From NCBI RefSeq assembly GCF_003952485.1, contig NZ_CP034447.1:310001-374000 (forward strand): a stretch of 64,000 bases of DNA, in the 5' to 3' direction. The notes below the pieces were generated by a model. That model was not told the DNA's origin, made no database searches, and saw nothing but the letters and a program-made list of their open reading frames with translations. The position numbers were made by a program, and so were the translations under genes. This document shows positions 36,575 through 47,623 of the stretch, one piece after another. Numbering within the stretch: the first letter of the stretch is position 1; the number at the start of each line of letters is the position of its first letter. The DNA is from Mesorhizobium sp. M1E.F.Ca.ET.045.02.1.1. GTDB lineage: Bacteria; Pseudomonadota; Alphaproteobacteria; Rhizobiales; Rhizobiaceae.

Positions 36575-37981
36575 TCATACGGCACCCTCGGCCTTCAGCG
36601 CGCGATAGGTGGTATCGACCGACTTTACCGTCGCGTCGACAATGATGTCGATCTCTTTTCGGGTAATGATCAGGGGGGGTGCATAACCGAGGATGTCGCC
36701 ATGCGGCATGGCCCGTCCGATGACACCATTCTCAAACAGAGCAGCTGCAGTGCGCACCCCGACCTGAAGGTCGGGTTCGAATGGTATCCTTTGTTTTGGG
36801 TCCCGCATCATCTCTACGGCCGACAGGATACCCACTCCGCGAACTTCACCAACGATGGGATGCCCCGCCAGCTCGGCCTTCATCCGGTCTTGCCAATACG
36901 GTCCAACATCGCGGACATGCTCCAAAATATTTTTTTCTTTAAGCAGTCGAATATTGGCGAGCGCGGCTGCGGCACAAAGCGTGTGCCCCGAATATGTCCA
37001 GCCGTGGCCGAGTGCGCCGTGCTTCTCAGTTCCTTGTTCCAAAACCGACCAGACACGGTCGCCAATGATTGACCCGGAGATGGGGAGGTAGGCGGAACTC
37101 AAACCCTTTGCGATGGTCACGAAATCCGGACGCATGTTATACAGGTGGGAACCGAACTTCTCGCCGGTTCGCGCGAAGCCGCAGACCACTTCATCGGCGA
37201 TTAAAAGGATATCGTATTTGTCGAGCACCGCTTGAATGGACGTCCAGTACCCTTTGGGGGGCGGCACAATACCTCCTGTCCCAAGTACCGGCTCTCCGAT
37301 AAAAGCTGCAACCGTTTCCGGTCCTTCGGCCAGGATCAAGGCTTCAAGCTCATCGGCACAGCGCCGGGAGAACGCTTCCTCGCTCTCCTCGATACGCGCC
37401 TGGCGGTAATAGTGCGGCGTGGTTGTATGGCGCACCAAATCCAGAGGCAGGTCGAAGAAATTGTGAAAGAAGGGAAGGCCAGTTAGGCTACCCGTGACCA
37501 ATCCAGACCCGTGATAGCCGCGATTTCGCGAGATGATCTTTTTCTTTTCGGGCCGGCCAAGAATGTTATTATAGTACCAGACCAGCTTGATGTTGGTTTC
37601 GTTAGCATCGGAACCGGAGAGGCCGAAATAGACCCTTCGCATGTTCTGACCGAAATACTCGACCACGGCCTCTGCCAACAGGGCGACCGGCTCCGTACCT
37701 TGGCTGGCATAGACGTGCGCGAACGGCAATTCGCGTGCTTGCCTGGCAATGGCCTCGGCGATCTCCGTGCACCCGTATCCCATGTTGACGCAGTAGAGCC
37801 CTCCGAAACCGTCGAGGCTCCGTCGGCCTTCGGTGTCCCAGATATAGACGCCGTCCGCTCCGGCCATGATCCGGTTTGGCGTCTCTCCGCGACTGTGCTT
37901 GGCCAAATGTGTAGACGGATGAAAGACGAAGCTTCGATCCTTCTCCTGGAGTTGCTCGGTTCCCAGATTGCTCGAGCGCAT
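36575..37981 (-). CDS. Class III aminotransferase (omega-amino acid:pyruvate type)
   Basis: A 468-residue PLP enzyme of fold type I. Landmarks are GLYCVNMGYGCTEIAEAIA, FGLSGSDANETNIKL (phosphate-binding), SRNRGYHGS, the metal-free ILLIADEVVCGFARTG (Asp binding the pyridine nitrogen) and TIAKGLSSAYLP with the Schiff-base lysine, then GHGWTYSGHTLCAAAALANI. These are typical of omega-amino acid, putrescine or beta-alanine:pyruvate transaminases. The enzyme moves an amino group from an omega-amine to pyruvate, giving a semialdehyde, which fits the aldehyde dehydrogenase gene at 44.2-45.6 kb. A decayed N-terminal copy with the same upstream DNA lies at 41389-41870, next to an Lrp gene. Confidence 0.9.
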   Translation of the reverse strand: MRSSNLGTEQLQEKDRSFVFHPSTHLAKHSRGETPNRIMAGADGVYIWDTEGRRSLDGFGGLYCVNMGYGCTEIAEAIARQARELPFAHVYASQGTEPVALLAEAVVEYFGQNMRRVYFGLSGSDANETNIKLVWYYNNILGRPEKKKIISRNRGYHGSGLVTGSLTGLPFFHNFFDLPLDLVRHTTTPHYYRQARIEESEEAFSRRCADELEALILAEGPETVAAFIGEPVLGTGGIVPPPKGYWTSIQAVLDKYDILLIADEVVCGFARTGEKFGSHLYNMRPDFVTIAKGLSSAYLPISGSIIGDRVWSVLEQGTEKHGALGHGWTYSGHTLCAAAALANIRLLKEKNILEHVRDVGPYWQDRMKAELAGHPIVGEVRGVGILSAVEMMRDPKQRIPFEPDLQVGVRTAAALFENGVIGRAMPHGDILGYAPPLIITRKEIDIIVDATVKSVDTTYRALKAEGAV

Positions 37982-38225
37982 CGTCCCTCTCCTCGCGATA
38001 GATTGGCGGAGGGCACTCGGCCAGCCACCTGTTTAGCAAATAGCATACCGGAAACGTCTCTCGAGTTTCTCGGGAATGCAGGTTATTCGCCGCGGAATTC
38101 GCGGGATCGGCCCGAATTGCCGTGAAAACTAAGGCGCCACCTTCGCAGGAGCGTTGAATTGGATCTCACTGATTTTGCGACGTCAGGGCGCGTACTGCAA
38201 ACACGAACAGCTTACGACACGTATG
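37982..38225. repeat. Upstream region duplicated from the Lrp-aminotransferase junction
   Basis: Sequence before the aminotransferase ATG aligns, with gaps, to 41632-41875: shared blocks include CTCGGCCA, ATACCG, TTGAGTTTC-like and the tail encoding the last residues of the Lrp protein at 41791. So this segment carries a broken end of an Lrp gene. Confidence 0.6.
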
Positions 38226-38900
38226 CGCCCAGCATAGTGCCCGATTAGCGGGTGACGTTGCCCCCAGTTTCTATCCAGTTTTGAGTTCGTTTCCGGCGTG
38301 GGTTGTGCCCTGCTGGGCGGGTGAGCGACGGGCGCTGGCGCGGAGCCTTTGGCATAGCCCAGCGCGAGGCACGATAGAGCGCCGCCGGCCATGTTCCGCC
38401 GAACGCCGGTCATCCCTTACATTCTGATGGTCCGGATCGGTCTTGCCCTTCCCCAGGGTGGTAACGCAGGTGATCAGGGGAAAATCACATTCGCCTCGAT
38501 CAGCAGGCGGCGGGTTCCGTGCCGCGGCACAGGCCCCAACCTGGTTGGCCAGCGCTGAGAGGCTGAGGTCGTGCCCTCGCGCATAGCGATCGCTTTGGCG
38601 GTGCAGCGGCTGGTGCTCGGCAGACTTCTCAAAGGAACAGCCAGCAGGTTCGGCCCGGCAAAGACGCGCGGCGAGAGCGCCTCGCCATCGACATCTTGAT
38701 TCGCAGCCGACCAGCGCCGCCAAGTTCTGTCGTCAGTGTGTTGCCCTTCTTGCGATCGCAAATTCGTGGTTGCTGCGCAGGGCGAGCCGAGCTGCGGCTC
38801 GCGGGACGCGGGCGAACCGACAGAACTCTTTGCGCCGCCTGAAAAGCTGCCTCCATCAATGCTGGCCAATCGTGCAGTCTTGAAACGCTGGCTCAAGCCT
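38226..38900 (-). pseudogene. IS66-family transposase (TnpC) remnant
   Basis: Pieces of TnpC are readable in changing minus-strand frames: EALSPRVFAGPNLLAV, FEKSAEHQPLHRQSDRYA, HDLSLSALANQVGACAAA, LIEANV, LGKGKTD and VRDDR. These follow the order of TnpC, in which FEKxAEHQPLxRQxxRYAREG is characteristic. Several frameshifts and missing catalytic blocks make it a fossil. No IS ends were identified. Confidence 0.65.
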
Positions 38901-39161
38901 CAAACGTCGAGCAGCCGCTCCTTTTCCTCTCGAAACCAGCGCCCCTCGCCCGACGTGATCACTCGATCTCATGCTTCGAGCAGGGCTCCTCCTAATGGTT
39001 GCGCTCATGACCTGCACCCTTCAGCCAAACTCAGCAAATGGGACGTCTCCACGGATTATCAGCGGCTCGGCAAGCTCGGAACGCGCCGGTGAACGCTGCA
39101 AGGTTAGTCGCCGCCAGTGGATGGCGAGGATGTCCTGCGGCTAAGTACTTTAGGTGGGTTA
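38901..39161. other. No recognisable gene
   Basis: Sequence between the IS66 remnant and the TIR-SLATT operon. Nothing identifiable was seen. Confidence 0.3.
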
Positions 39162-39669
39162 TTATAACCCGAGATTCCGATACGTGGTTTCGCCATAGCT
39201 CCTGGCGCCATTGGCACGCTGAGCGTTTGAAAGCCGATGAAACTCGTTAGGCCAATGGGCAAGCGCGTGCTTGATAGCCTTCATCTTGAACGGCACGTGG
39301 CACAACACATTTGTCCCTGATGATGGGCGGACAGCTCGCATCTAGTTGTCGCGAGCCGTTAAGGTTTGCTGCGATTATCGGCAGACCTAGATCAAGGGCC
39401 AATTCCATTTCCCAGCGCACGAAGCGAAAAAGGTTTTTCGTTTTCTCACCGATCAGGACAAGTACCTGGCTCGATCCATTCATTCTGTTGCGAAGATTGC
39501 GTTTAACATAATCTTCGTCCTGTGCTCGGCTCGTCATATTGTCCAGATCGTGAGCGTTCGCGAATTCAAAACTCACATTCTCGCTGGCATTCCACCCTTT
39601 CATAAAGCGGTATGCCCAAGCGTCTTCATCGCCGTCAAATATTACATAGATCGGATCGCTGTATGCCAT
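39162..39669 (-). pseudogene. ThsB-like TIR (DUF1863) protein, C-terminal frameshift
   Basis: The open frame 39669-39247 encodes a TIR-like domain of the MTH538/ThsB type: PIYVIFDGDEDAWAYRFMKG, FEFANAHDL, VLVLIGEKTKNL and FVRWEMELALDLGLPIIAAN, with candidate catalytic Glu87/Glu89. After DKCVV an extra C near 39297 sends it to an early stop; removing it restores HVPFKMKAIKHALAHWPNEF and a stop at 39162. ThsB proteins turn NAD+ into a cyclic ADP-ribose isomer after phage sensing. Most of the domain survives in the short form, so some activity is possible. It follows the SLATT gene by 9 bases. Confidence 0.75.
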
Positions 39670-39678
39670 TGTTGTCTC

Positions 39679-40382
39679 TTAGTTGTTTTGACGAGCAACC
39701 CACTGGGTGTGCTCCCTTGAGAAAGCCAGTTCGGCTTCGTTCACCGCCGCGGAGAATGCCTCATCCGAGATGGCGTCCGTAATAAGGTCGGCAGTCAATC
39801 CGATCTCGTGAGCTGGCGGCCAGCCTGGTATCGCTGGGTCAGCGATGCGTACCACGATGAACGAGAACCCCAGAGCGTAAGCAATCACACCAAGGCCCAT
39901 CCAAATTTTTGCGGATCTCTGTTCGAGCGCGCTTTCTTCTCGTACCACTTACGTTGCTCGCAAATTCGTGTCTGCAGATATAGCTCTTTTCGCTCTTTTA
40001 GCGGGGAGTCCCTTCGATTGCTATCAAGGATACCTTCCATGAGCTTGCGAAAATCAGCTCTAGCGTCGGCCGCACGCGTGTCATCGAACGGCTGTGCTCG
40101 CATCGCAAAGCGCCAGGTCAATGTCTTTACTGACTCTGCCAAAGCTCTAGCTTGATACCAGACCTGCTCGGGCTTTGTGACCGACCGGAAAATGAGGATT
40201 CCCATTGAGCAAAGAAACACCGCAGCATACACACCGAAATAGGCCTTTGATGGCCACAAATCCAAAGAGAGAACAGAGGCCGAAAAAAGAATAACGTACT
40301 CTGCCCGGATCAGGCTAAGAAATGTCGCCTGCTGCTCGTTAGACGCCATGTCGGCGCTATTATAAAGTCCAGGATATTTCAC
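39679..40382 (-). pseudogene. SLATT-type (DUF4231-like) membrane protein, frameshifted
   Basis: Two frames form one membrane protein. The first (40382-39885) has two transmembrane helices (YVILFSASVLSLDLW and YFGVYAAVFLCSMGILIF), then VWYQARALAESVKTLTWRFA and RICEQRKWYEKKAR, typical of SLATT domains. The second (to 39679) restores LEQRSAKIWMGLGVIAYALG, a third helix, and the tail. The break is a one-base loss near 39932. SLATT proteins are predicted pore-forming effectors triggered by nucleotide signals, which fits placement between two TIR genes. The start overlaps the upstream stop (ATGA). Confidence 0.7.
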
Positions 40383-40981
40383 TTCAGAGCACCTCTATTT
40401 GTGCCAGCAAATTCTTTAAGCCATGATTTGGCAAACGTAACGTTTGCAGTCGAGCTTACAGAGCCTAGTCTTGAGCTAGACGCGGTCCCTCTGTTTATAA
40501 ACAGGATTGCAGGTCCGGTCCCATCGATGTACGGGTATAGGCCCAAAAATTCTTGCCCACAGAATGTTTCCGAAGAATTTTTTGCCACGGGGAGAACTGC
40601 TACCGCGGTCCGAAAGCCATCGAAAAAGCCAAGCTCCCAAGGCATCTATCTGGATCCTGGAGAATTGTTTGAATGCACATAGATTAGCGTCTTTGACTGC
40701 CTCATACGGGTCCGCAGCAACTCGGCAGTGGCAGAGGAGACCTTTGTGCGGTCCAATTGTGAATCTTCGATCCAATCTACATAAGCAGTGAACCCAAGCT
40801 CCTCAAAAATTCGCTTCACACCGAGAACGATCTCTGCGTCCTTGAACGAATGTGACAGAAAAACGTCGAATGACGATCTGGCTGTAGCTGCGGCCATCTC
40901 TTCCTTTAGAACGATCGATGCGGCTCTATGTCCTCGACTGGCATTCGCAACTTTTTTCAGCTCTGCCTCGGTCAGTAGCAC
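40379..40981 (-). pseudogene. TIR-domain protein with one in-frame TAG
   Basis: A GTG at 40981 (GGGGG 9 bases ahead) opens a 200-codon frame broken only by a TAG at 40646-40648. Before it: SFDVFLSHSFKDAEIVLG, FEELGFTAYVDWIED and SKTLIYVHSNNSPGSR; after it: MPWELGFFDG with the expected catalytic Glu (position 116), AVLPVA and FLGLYPYI. The stop stands where TIR domains have tryptophan or another residue before the WE(L) motif, so TGG to TAG is likely. TIR domains of this kind cleave or cyclise NAD+. It is the first gene of an operon with the SLATT and ThsB-like genes. Confidence 0.75.
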
Positions 40982-41388
40982 TATTCAAATCCCCCATGAT
41001 CTGTTCGCAATCTATGAACTAGACGCCCATTCGATTAAGCGACCCCTTGTCTTGTGAAAACTGGCACCATTCTCTCCAGCCGGTAGCGCAACCTCCACCC
41101 TTCTCGAAGACCACTCGGCTGGCGGGCGTGACCGGCCTTGTCACCCACCTACGCGACCGCGGCTCAGCGATGCTCCTCGCTCAGAAGGCTGCGGAGACCA
41201 GCAATGTCAAACAGGACAGACAATCTCCTAATCTCGAACAGCAACGAACTTACGACGTAGAAAGGAGATGGAGCGATCTCCGAATATCCGCAGGCGTCGA
41301 GGGCCGGTTTGCTCGCCAAGGCCGAGCGGGCCAGCTTGCACTCCCGCTACCCGTCGGCTTGCCAATTCCTCGCTGTAGATTTCGCCCC
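40982..41388. other. Intergenic region upstream of the TIR operon
   Basis: About 400 bases with no gene recognised; it should hold the promoter of the minus-strand TIR-SLATT-TIR operon. Confidence 0.35.
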
Positions 41389-41631
41389 CTACACGGATGC
41401 GCTGACCGCGACTAAGCTCAATCGCCCCCGATCGCCAATCCAGGGCGAAGGTTCCCCCCTTGAGATAGCTGTAGATGCACTTTTCGGCACTTCGCATCTC
41501 AGATATGGACGCCTCCTCCACCAGGCACGATCCGGTTTGGCTTCTCGCCGCAACCGTGCTGGCCAAGTGCGTCCGATGGCTGCTTCGATCCGTCTCCTGG
41601 AATTGATCGGTTCCAGATTGCTCAAGCGCAT
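41389..41631 (-). pseudogene. Class III aminotransferase, decayed N-terminal copy
   Basis: The start ATGCGCTTGAGCAATCTGGA corresponds to ATGCGCTCGAGCAATCTGGG of the intact gene at 37981. One base is missing within the first ten codons, so the frame is lost; the similarity continues for about 100 bases and then fades. The upstream 240 bases also match. It is a broken duplicate that lies directly behind the Lrp gene. Confidence 0.7.
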
Positions 41632-41790
41632 CGTCCTTCCTCGCCATCAACTGGCGGATAGCGCTCGGCCACCTTTTTCCAGGAATTAGTATACCGCAAA
41701 TGTCCCTTGAGTTTCGTCGGAATGGGTGCTTTTTGCCGACGAATCTACGGGATCCGTGCCAAACGCCGTTGAAACTTAAGCTTTTCGGTT

Positions 41791-42288
41791 TTACCGTTGC
41801 CTCAGGGCGGACAAGGGTATCGGTGAATTGGACTTCACTGGTTTCGTAACGACAAGGCTATAGTATTGATCAATCCCTAAGCCTGCCTGCAGCAGTCCCT
41901 CCATGAAATCCTGATAGGCGGCCATAGAACGAGATGCGACCCGCATCAGATAATCGACGCGCCCCCCAATTGCCCAGCAGTCCAGGATTTCCGGAATCTC
42001 TTGGATTGCAGTTTCGAAGTGTCGTTGGTCCTCAAGACGATGACGATCCAGCACGACCTCTACCATCACAAAGATCATGCCGCCAATGAGGGCAGGACTC
42101 AGTCGCGCATAGAATCCCTCAATAATCCCTGCGGCCTTGAGTGCTCGGAGCCGCTCCGAACAGGCCGATGCCGAAAGATGAACTCGTTTTGCAAGCTCAC
42201 TTTTTGAAATCCGACCGTCTGCCTGAATTTCGGAGAGAATCCGGACGTCCCAACTGTCGAGTTGCACGGGATCGGGTTTCGACTTCAT
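41791..42288 (-). CDS. Lrp/AsnC-family transcriptional regulator (1)
   Basis: A 165-residue regulator: the N-terminal winged HTH (DSWDVRILSEIQADGRISKS, ELAKRVHLSASACSERLRAL), then the RAM ligand-binding domain (FVMVEVVLDRHR, IPEILDCWAIGGRVDYLMRV, YQDFMEGLL). The family senses amino acids and controls nearby metabolic genes. It lies just upstream of the decayed aminotransferase copy on the same strand; the intact aminotransferase at 36.6-38.0 kb keeps the same upstream DNA, so it is the likely target. Confidence 0.92.
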   Translation of the reverse strand: MKSKPDPVQLDSWDVRILSEIQADGRISKSELAKRVHLSASACSERLRALKAAGIIEGFYARLSPALIGGMIFVMVEVVLDRHRLEDQRHFETAIQEIPEILDCWAIGGRVDYLMRVASRSMAAYQDFMEGLLQAGLGIDQYYSLVVTKPVKSNSPIPLSALRQR

Positions 42289-42789
42289 AACCTATGCTCT
42301 CAAGCAGCGATCGACATCGCGTTGTGTGCCGATCAATTCTATCATCAATTGAAACGACCGAATGTAGTAGTGGAAGGCATCTGTTTCTCGGCCCGAGATG
42401 TGCCAGAATGGGGTACGAAAATCAGCTGAGGGAGAGCGATCCGCTGAGAAAAGCTGCAGAAGTAGTTTGGCTATCGCCCCGACGCCTAACGGGGCAATGA
42501 TGCAGCTGGAGAGGATAGCCGGCCGCGGCGGAGACCTCCTGATAAAATAGATAACCCATTTACTGAACTCCGCTGCCGTACTTGATAGACGCCGCGACGG
42601 CATTCGAGCCTCGATCGCGTGTATGGCATATTCAGTGCAGTATTCACTGGCACATTCAGCTATTGGAGTGAATTGAAGGCCTTGCTCGTCCGGCTCGCCG
42701 AGGCGCATGGCACCGCAAATGCCGCTCGTCTTACGGCTTGCCCGACAATTTGGCGCGGGAGTCTGGCCGAAATCGCCCAACGGAAAGAC
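42289..42789. other. Intergenic region between Lrp 1 and fumarase
   Basis: About 500 bases. A minus-strand frame of 162 codons spans it but has no family features and no ribosome site, so it is not called. No other feature seen. Confidence 0.3.
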
Positions 42790-44159
<1,370 letters not shown>

Positions 44160-44165
44160 CGGATT

Positions 44166-45597
44166 TTATCCAAATGAACCGAGGCCATTCACCATTTTAA
44201 GGATTTGGAAGCTTCGCACCCCCTGCTCGCCGCCTTCATATCCATAGCCGCTTTGCTTGACTCCTCCATAAGGGCATCAGCGGAAACCCCTTTCAGGTAA
44301 TTCACACTAACAGCGCCCGCAGAAGACCATTGATAAGCTTCTCTTGCGTATCGGCAACGCCAGTGAACAAGTAGGCGGCCAGCCCGTACTCGGTGGCGTT
44401 GGCTTCCTCGATCGCCTCTTCGATCGTATCGAAAGGCGCCACGGTGAGAATCGGTCCGAACGGCTCTTCATGAAGCACTCTCGCTTGCTTCGGTACGCCC
44501 GTCAGGATGGTTGGCGGCCAGTAAAACCCCGGTCGGTCAAGGGGGGTGCCACCGGTCTCGATGCGGGCGCCGCCCTCTACCGCATCTTTGGTCAGGCGTT
44601 GCATGGCCTCGATTCGCCGCGCGTTTGCCATTGGCCCCATTTGCGTTGCAGGGTCATCCGGTGGACCGATCCTGATTTTTCGGACCGCCTCCGTCATCCG
44701 GACCAGGAATTCCTCATAGCGGGATCGGGCGACAAGAATCCTGCTGGGCGCATTACAGCTCTGGCCCGCGCACTCGAATTTGTATTCCGAAATAGCCGGT
44801 ATCGCCTTTGCCAGGTCCGCATCTTCGCACACAATAACCGGGGAATGTCCACCGAGTTCGAGGATGCAGCGCTGCAAATTATTCGCGGCGAGCGTGGCCA
44901 GCTGTTTTCCAACAGCAGTTGACCCCGTGAACGTCAAGACTTTCACAATTGGCGAACTGAGCAGATGCCGCGATATATGCACAGGAACACCGAAGACCAG
45001 GTTGACCACGCCTTCCGGTATCCCTGCTTGACGCAAAGATTCCACGATATGGACAGCCACGCTTGGCGTCTCTTCGGCCCCTTTGAGGATCACCGGGCAG
45101 CCTGCCGCCAGCGCGGGGGCGAGCTTGCGGGCGATAAGAACGGCCGGATAGTTCCACGGCGTAAAGGCAGCGACGACACCGAGCGGCTCCGGGACTATCA
45201 TCCTGTTCGAGCCCAACGGAATCGGGACCGACAACTCATCGGCATGTCGGCCATTCCATTCCAGCGTTTCGACCGCGCGCGCGTATTCCCCTGCCGCCTC
45301 GGCAATCGTCTTTCCCTGTTCGGACGACAGGTCCCTGGCTGCGACGCCAGCTTTCTCTGCCAGAATGCTGGCGGCAGAGACGAGGATCTCGCCACGCTCT
45401 TTGGCGGATCGTGAGGACCACGCCTTGCGGCCGCGTTCTGCCGAAGCAAGAGCTTCATCCAAGTCCGAAACCGTAGCCGAGGCCACTGAGGCAAATACCT
45501 TCTCCGTCGCCGGGTTGATCACCGGCAAAGAGGCTCGGCTACCACCGGCTCGCCATTTGCCGTTAATGAAGAGCTCATAGCTCTTGGCGTCGGACAT
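44166..45597 (-). pseudogene. Aldehyde dehydrogenase (succinate-semialdehyde type), C-terminal frameshifts
   Basis: From the ATG at 45597 (MSDAKSYELFINGKWRAGG) the frame runs through VAAFTPWNYPAVLIARKLAP, the NAD-binding FTGSTAVGKQL, LELGGHSPVI (general-base Glu) and CAGQSCNAPSR (catalytic Cys), then derails after LINGLLRALLV at 44302. The missing end is present in other frames: NYLKGVSADA, YGGVKQSGYGYEGGEQGVRS and FQILKMVNGLGSFG up to 44166. So a roughly 475-residue NAD(P)-dependent semialdehyde dehydrogenase is broken by two small shifts in its last 50 residues. It would oxidise the semialdehyde made by the omega-aminotransferase. Confidence 0.8.
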
Positions 45598-45903
45598 CGA
45601 GGGCTCCACTTGAATCAATTCTGGCCATACGAGCGCGGTTTCGATATCGAAACTGCTGAACTCGCTTGGGCCAGTTTCATCGCTACGGCCGCGGCGGGTC
45701 AAATATGGAATATTGCCGAGGTCCATCTGGAATCTAGATCGTTCTGGCCGTTCAGAATCACCAATGGCCTTCGCACAATTAATGAATGCTACAGGCCCGT
45801 GTCCGACGCCATGGCCGATCAGCCCTGCGTCGTGGCTGTTTCGCCAGCCACAGCCGGCTCGCCAGATGGCTTCGAAAGGGTCATAGCTCGCGGCGTCCGA
45901 CAT
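45598..45903 (-). pseudogene. Duplicated start of the aldehyde dehydrogenase gene
   Basis: This stretch is open in frame with the dehydrogenase and begins MSDAASYDPFEAIWRAG, mirroring the true start MSDAKSYELFINGKWRAG. The bases before each ATG also match (CTCCACTTGAAT versus CTCCGCTTGTGTGAAT). So a decayed tandem copy of the promoter and first codons sits directly upstream; the remaining 75 codons are unrelated. Translation from 45903 would add a roughly 100-residue extension, which is unlikely to be native. Confidence 0.6.
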
Positions 45904-46464
45904 CGCCTGCTCCGCTTGTGTGAATTTTTATCTATCGGGCTAATCCTTTGATTCTCGATCTTTTAGATCCAAGCCGCCCTCAATCCTTCGACGGACGACA
46001 ACAAGAAACAGCCGCTCGATCATATTCGGCAACCAGATACCCGTTCGATCTGAAAATTCCGGACAAAGGCGTGGTTTTTCTCGCGCCGCTCTTCGAGCTA
46101 ACTCAAAGTCAAAAGTCATCTGACTCGCCCGGGCGAACTAAATTGGTCTAGGTGCAAATCTTCCGATACAGCCCCGCTCGGCAGAATTAGGCGATGCGAA
46201 TTTGGAGCCGTAGCGACCAGCACAGCGAAGCCGGAAGATCTTCCGGCCGTCAGCGCACAGCGCTGTCCAAAGATATCGCTGGTCGGCATTGCGCGAACCA
46301 CCAGACCACAATTCGGCCAACTCTCGAGGTGGGCCACCCCACTTTGAGCGACGGGTCGAAACGCTTTTTGTTCTCGCGGTTGCCTACCAATTCGATTGTG
46401 GTCACCGGGCCAACTGAATTGGACTAACCGCTTAGCAAATTGCTCGCACATGGCTCGTTTCCAA
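45904..46464. other. Intergenic region with a 21-base direct repeat
   Basis: No gene seen. CGGGCGAACTAAATTGGTCTA-like sequence at 46130-46150 recurs at 46406-46426 with four changes. The role is unknown; the copies flank about 255 bases of non-coding sequence. Confidence 0.45.
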
Positions 46465-47424
46465 TCACGGGTAGGTGACAGCAGTCGTCCATTGCGGATC
46501 ATCGTGCTTTTGCCAGTAGAGGTCCATGAGCCGTCTGGTGACGGGTCCGACGTGTCCATTAGAGACCGAGGCGTCGCCGATGCGGGTCACGGGCATAATG
46601 CCGCCGGCAGTCGAGGTGATGAACACCTCGTCAGCGTCTTTGATCTCGGCGCGACTGATATCGGCAGCCGTGGCAGAGAGGCCGATCTCGGCGCAAAGAT
46701 CGAACACGGTTCGGCGCGTGATCCCCGGCAACACGCCAAAAGCAGGCGTCCTCAGGGAGCCGTCCTTAACAACGAACACATTGAAGCCGGGGCCCTCCGC
46801 AATGTGCCCGTTCGTATCGACGATCAGCGCTGTCTCAGCCCCCATGTCATAGGCGTCAAAAAGCCCCTTCACGAGATCGAGCCAATGATAGTTCTTGATC
46901 GCTGGATCGACCGACTTAGGCGGAATGCGGACGGTCTCGCTGATCGCGACGTGCAAGCCTCTTTCCAGCTGTTCCTTGTTGGCGACCGAGCCAAAAGGCA
47001 CAGCAAACGCCATGAAGCGGTTCTCCGCTTGGCGGGGATCGCGACTGAATGTCGGCGATGTGCCGCGCGTGCAGATCATCTCCACATACGCCGACTGGTG
47101 CCCCGACAGAGCGACACAATTGTTGAGGATCGAGGCTATCTTTTCGCGATCATAGGGAAGCTTCATTCGCAGCCGTTCCACGCCCCCAAAGAAGCGGTCG
47201 AGATGCAAGTCCAGCCGGAAGAACCTGCCCTTCCAGACGTGCACCGTGTCGTAGGTGGCATCCGAGTGCAGGAAACCCCAATCGAGCACGGAGACCTTGG
47301 CCTCGGACATGGGCAGGTATTGCCCATCCATGAAAGCAACCCCGCGCGGATACTGACGTCGATCGACGTGATGCTCGTCCACAGTTGGAAGAGCACCTAA
47401 GAGCTGCGTCATAGCGAGCGTCAT
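46465..47424 (-). CDS. Class IV aminotransferase (branched-chain/D-amino acid type)
   Basis: About 319 residues from the ATG at 47424, which has GGAG 7 bases ahead; a longer frame to 47550 lacks a site. Fold type IV PLP features: VSVLDWGFLHSDATYDTVHV, RFFRLDLHLDRFF, AIKNYHWLDLVKG with the PLP lysine, ALIVDTNGHIAEGPGFNVFV and GITRRTVFDLCAEIG, then EVFITSTAGGIMPV. It could transaminate branched-chain amino acids or D-amino acids; the closest resemblance by eye is to BCAT/DAT-like enzymes of soil bacteria. An Lrp gene lies 199 bases upstream and is its likely regulator. Confidence 0.88.
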   Translation of the reverse strand: MTLAMTQLLGALPTVDEHHVDRRQYPRGVAFMDGQYLPMSEAKVSVLDWGFLHSDATYDTVHVWKGRFFRLDLHLDRFFGGVERLRMKLPYDREKIASILNNCVALSGHQSAYVEMICTRGTSPTFSRDPRQAENRFMAFAVPFGSVANKEQLERGLHVAISETVRIPPKSVDPAIKNYHWLDLVKGLFDAYDMGAETALIVDTNGHIAEGPGFNVFVVKDGSLRTPAFGVLPGITRRTVFDLCAEIGLSATAADISRAEIKDADEVFITSTAGGIMPVTRIGDASVSNGHVGPVTRRLMDLYWQKHDDPQWTTAVTYP

Positions 47425-47623
47425 TCTTTCTCCTTCCTTACCCCCGGGACGGTTGCTTTGCCCGCGTCGAGCAGTCTGGCAACCACACCGTCCCGACGCA
47501 GGATCCACTGCGTCCGTAGATCGCACGTTTCTCCACGCGAAAAAGCCCAATCTGATGGTGGATGCGCAATGGCGGTTTCAAAAGGCAGCCCGGAGTGAAG
47601 GCTTCAGCGCAATCCGCCCAAGG

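Noticed and set aside
42292..42780. A 162-codon minus-strand frame between fumarase and Lrp 1
   Set aside because: Irregular residue make-up, no recognisable domain and no ribosome site. It could be a remnant, but there is not enough to call a gene.
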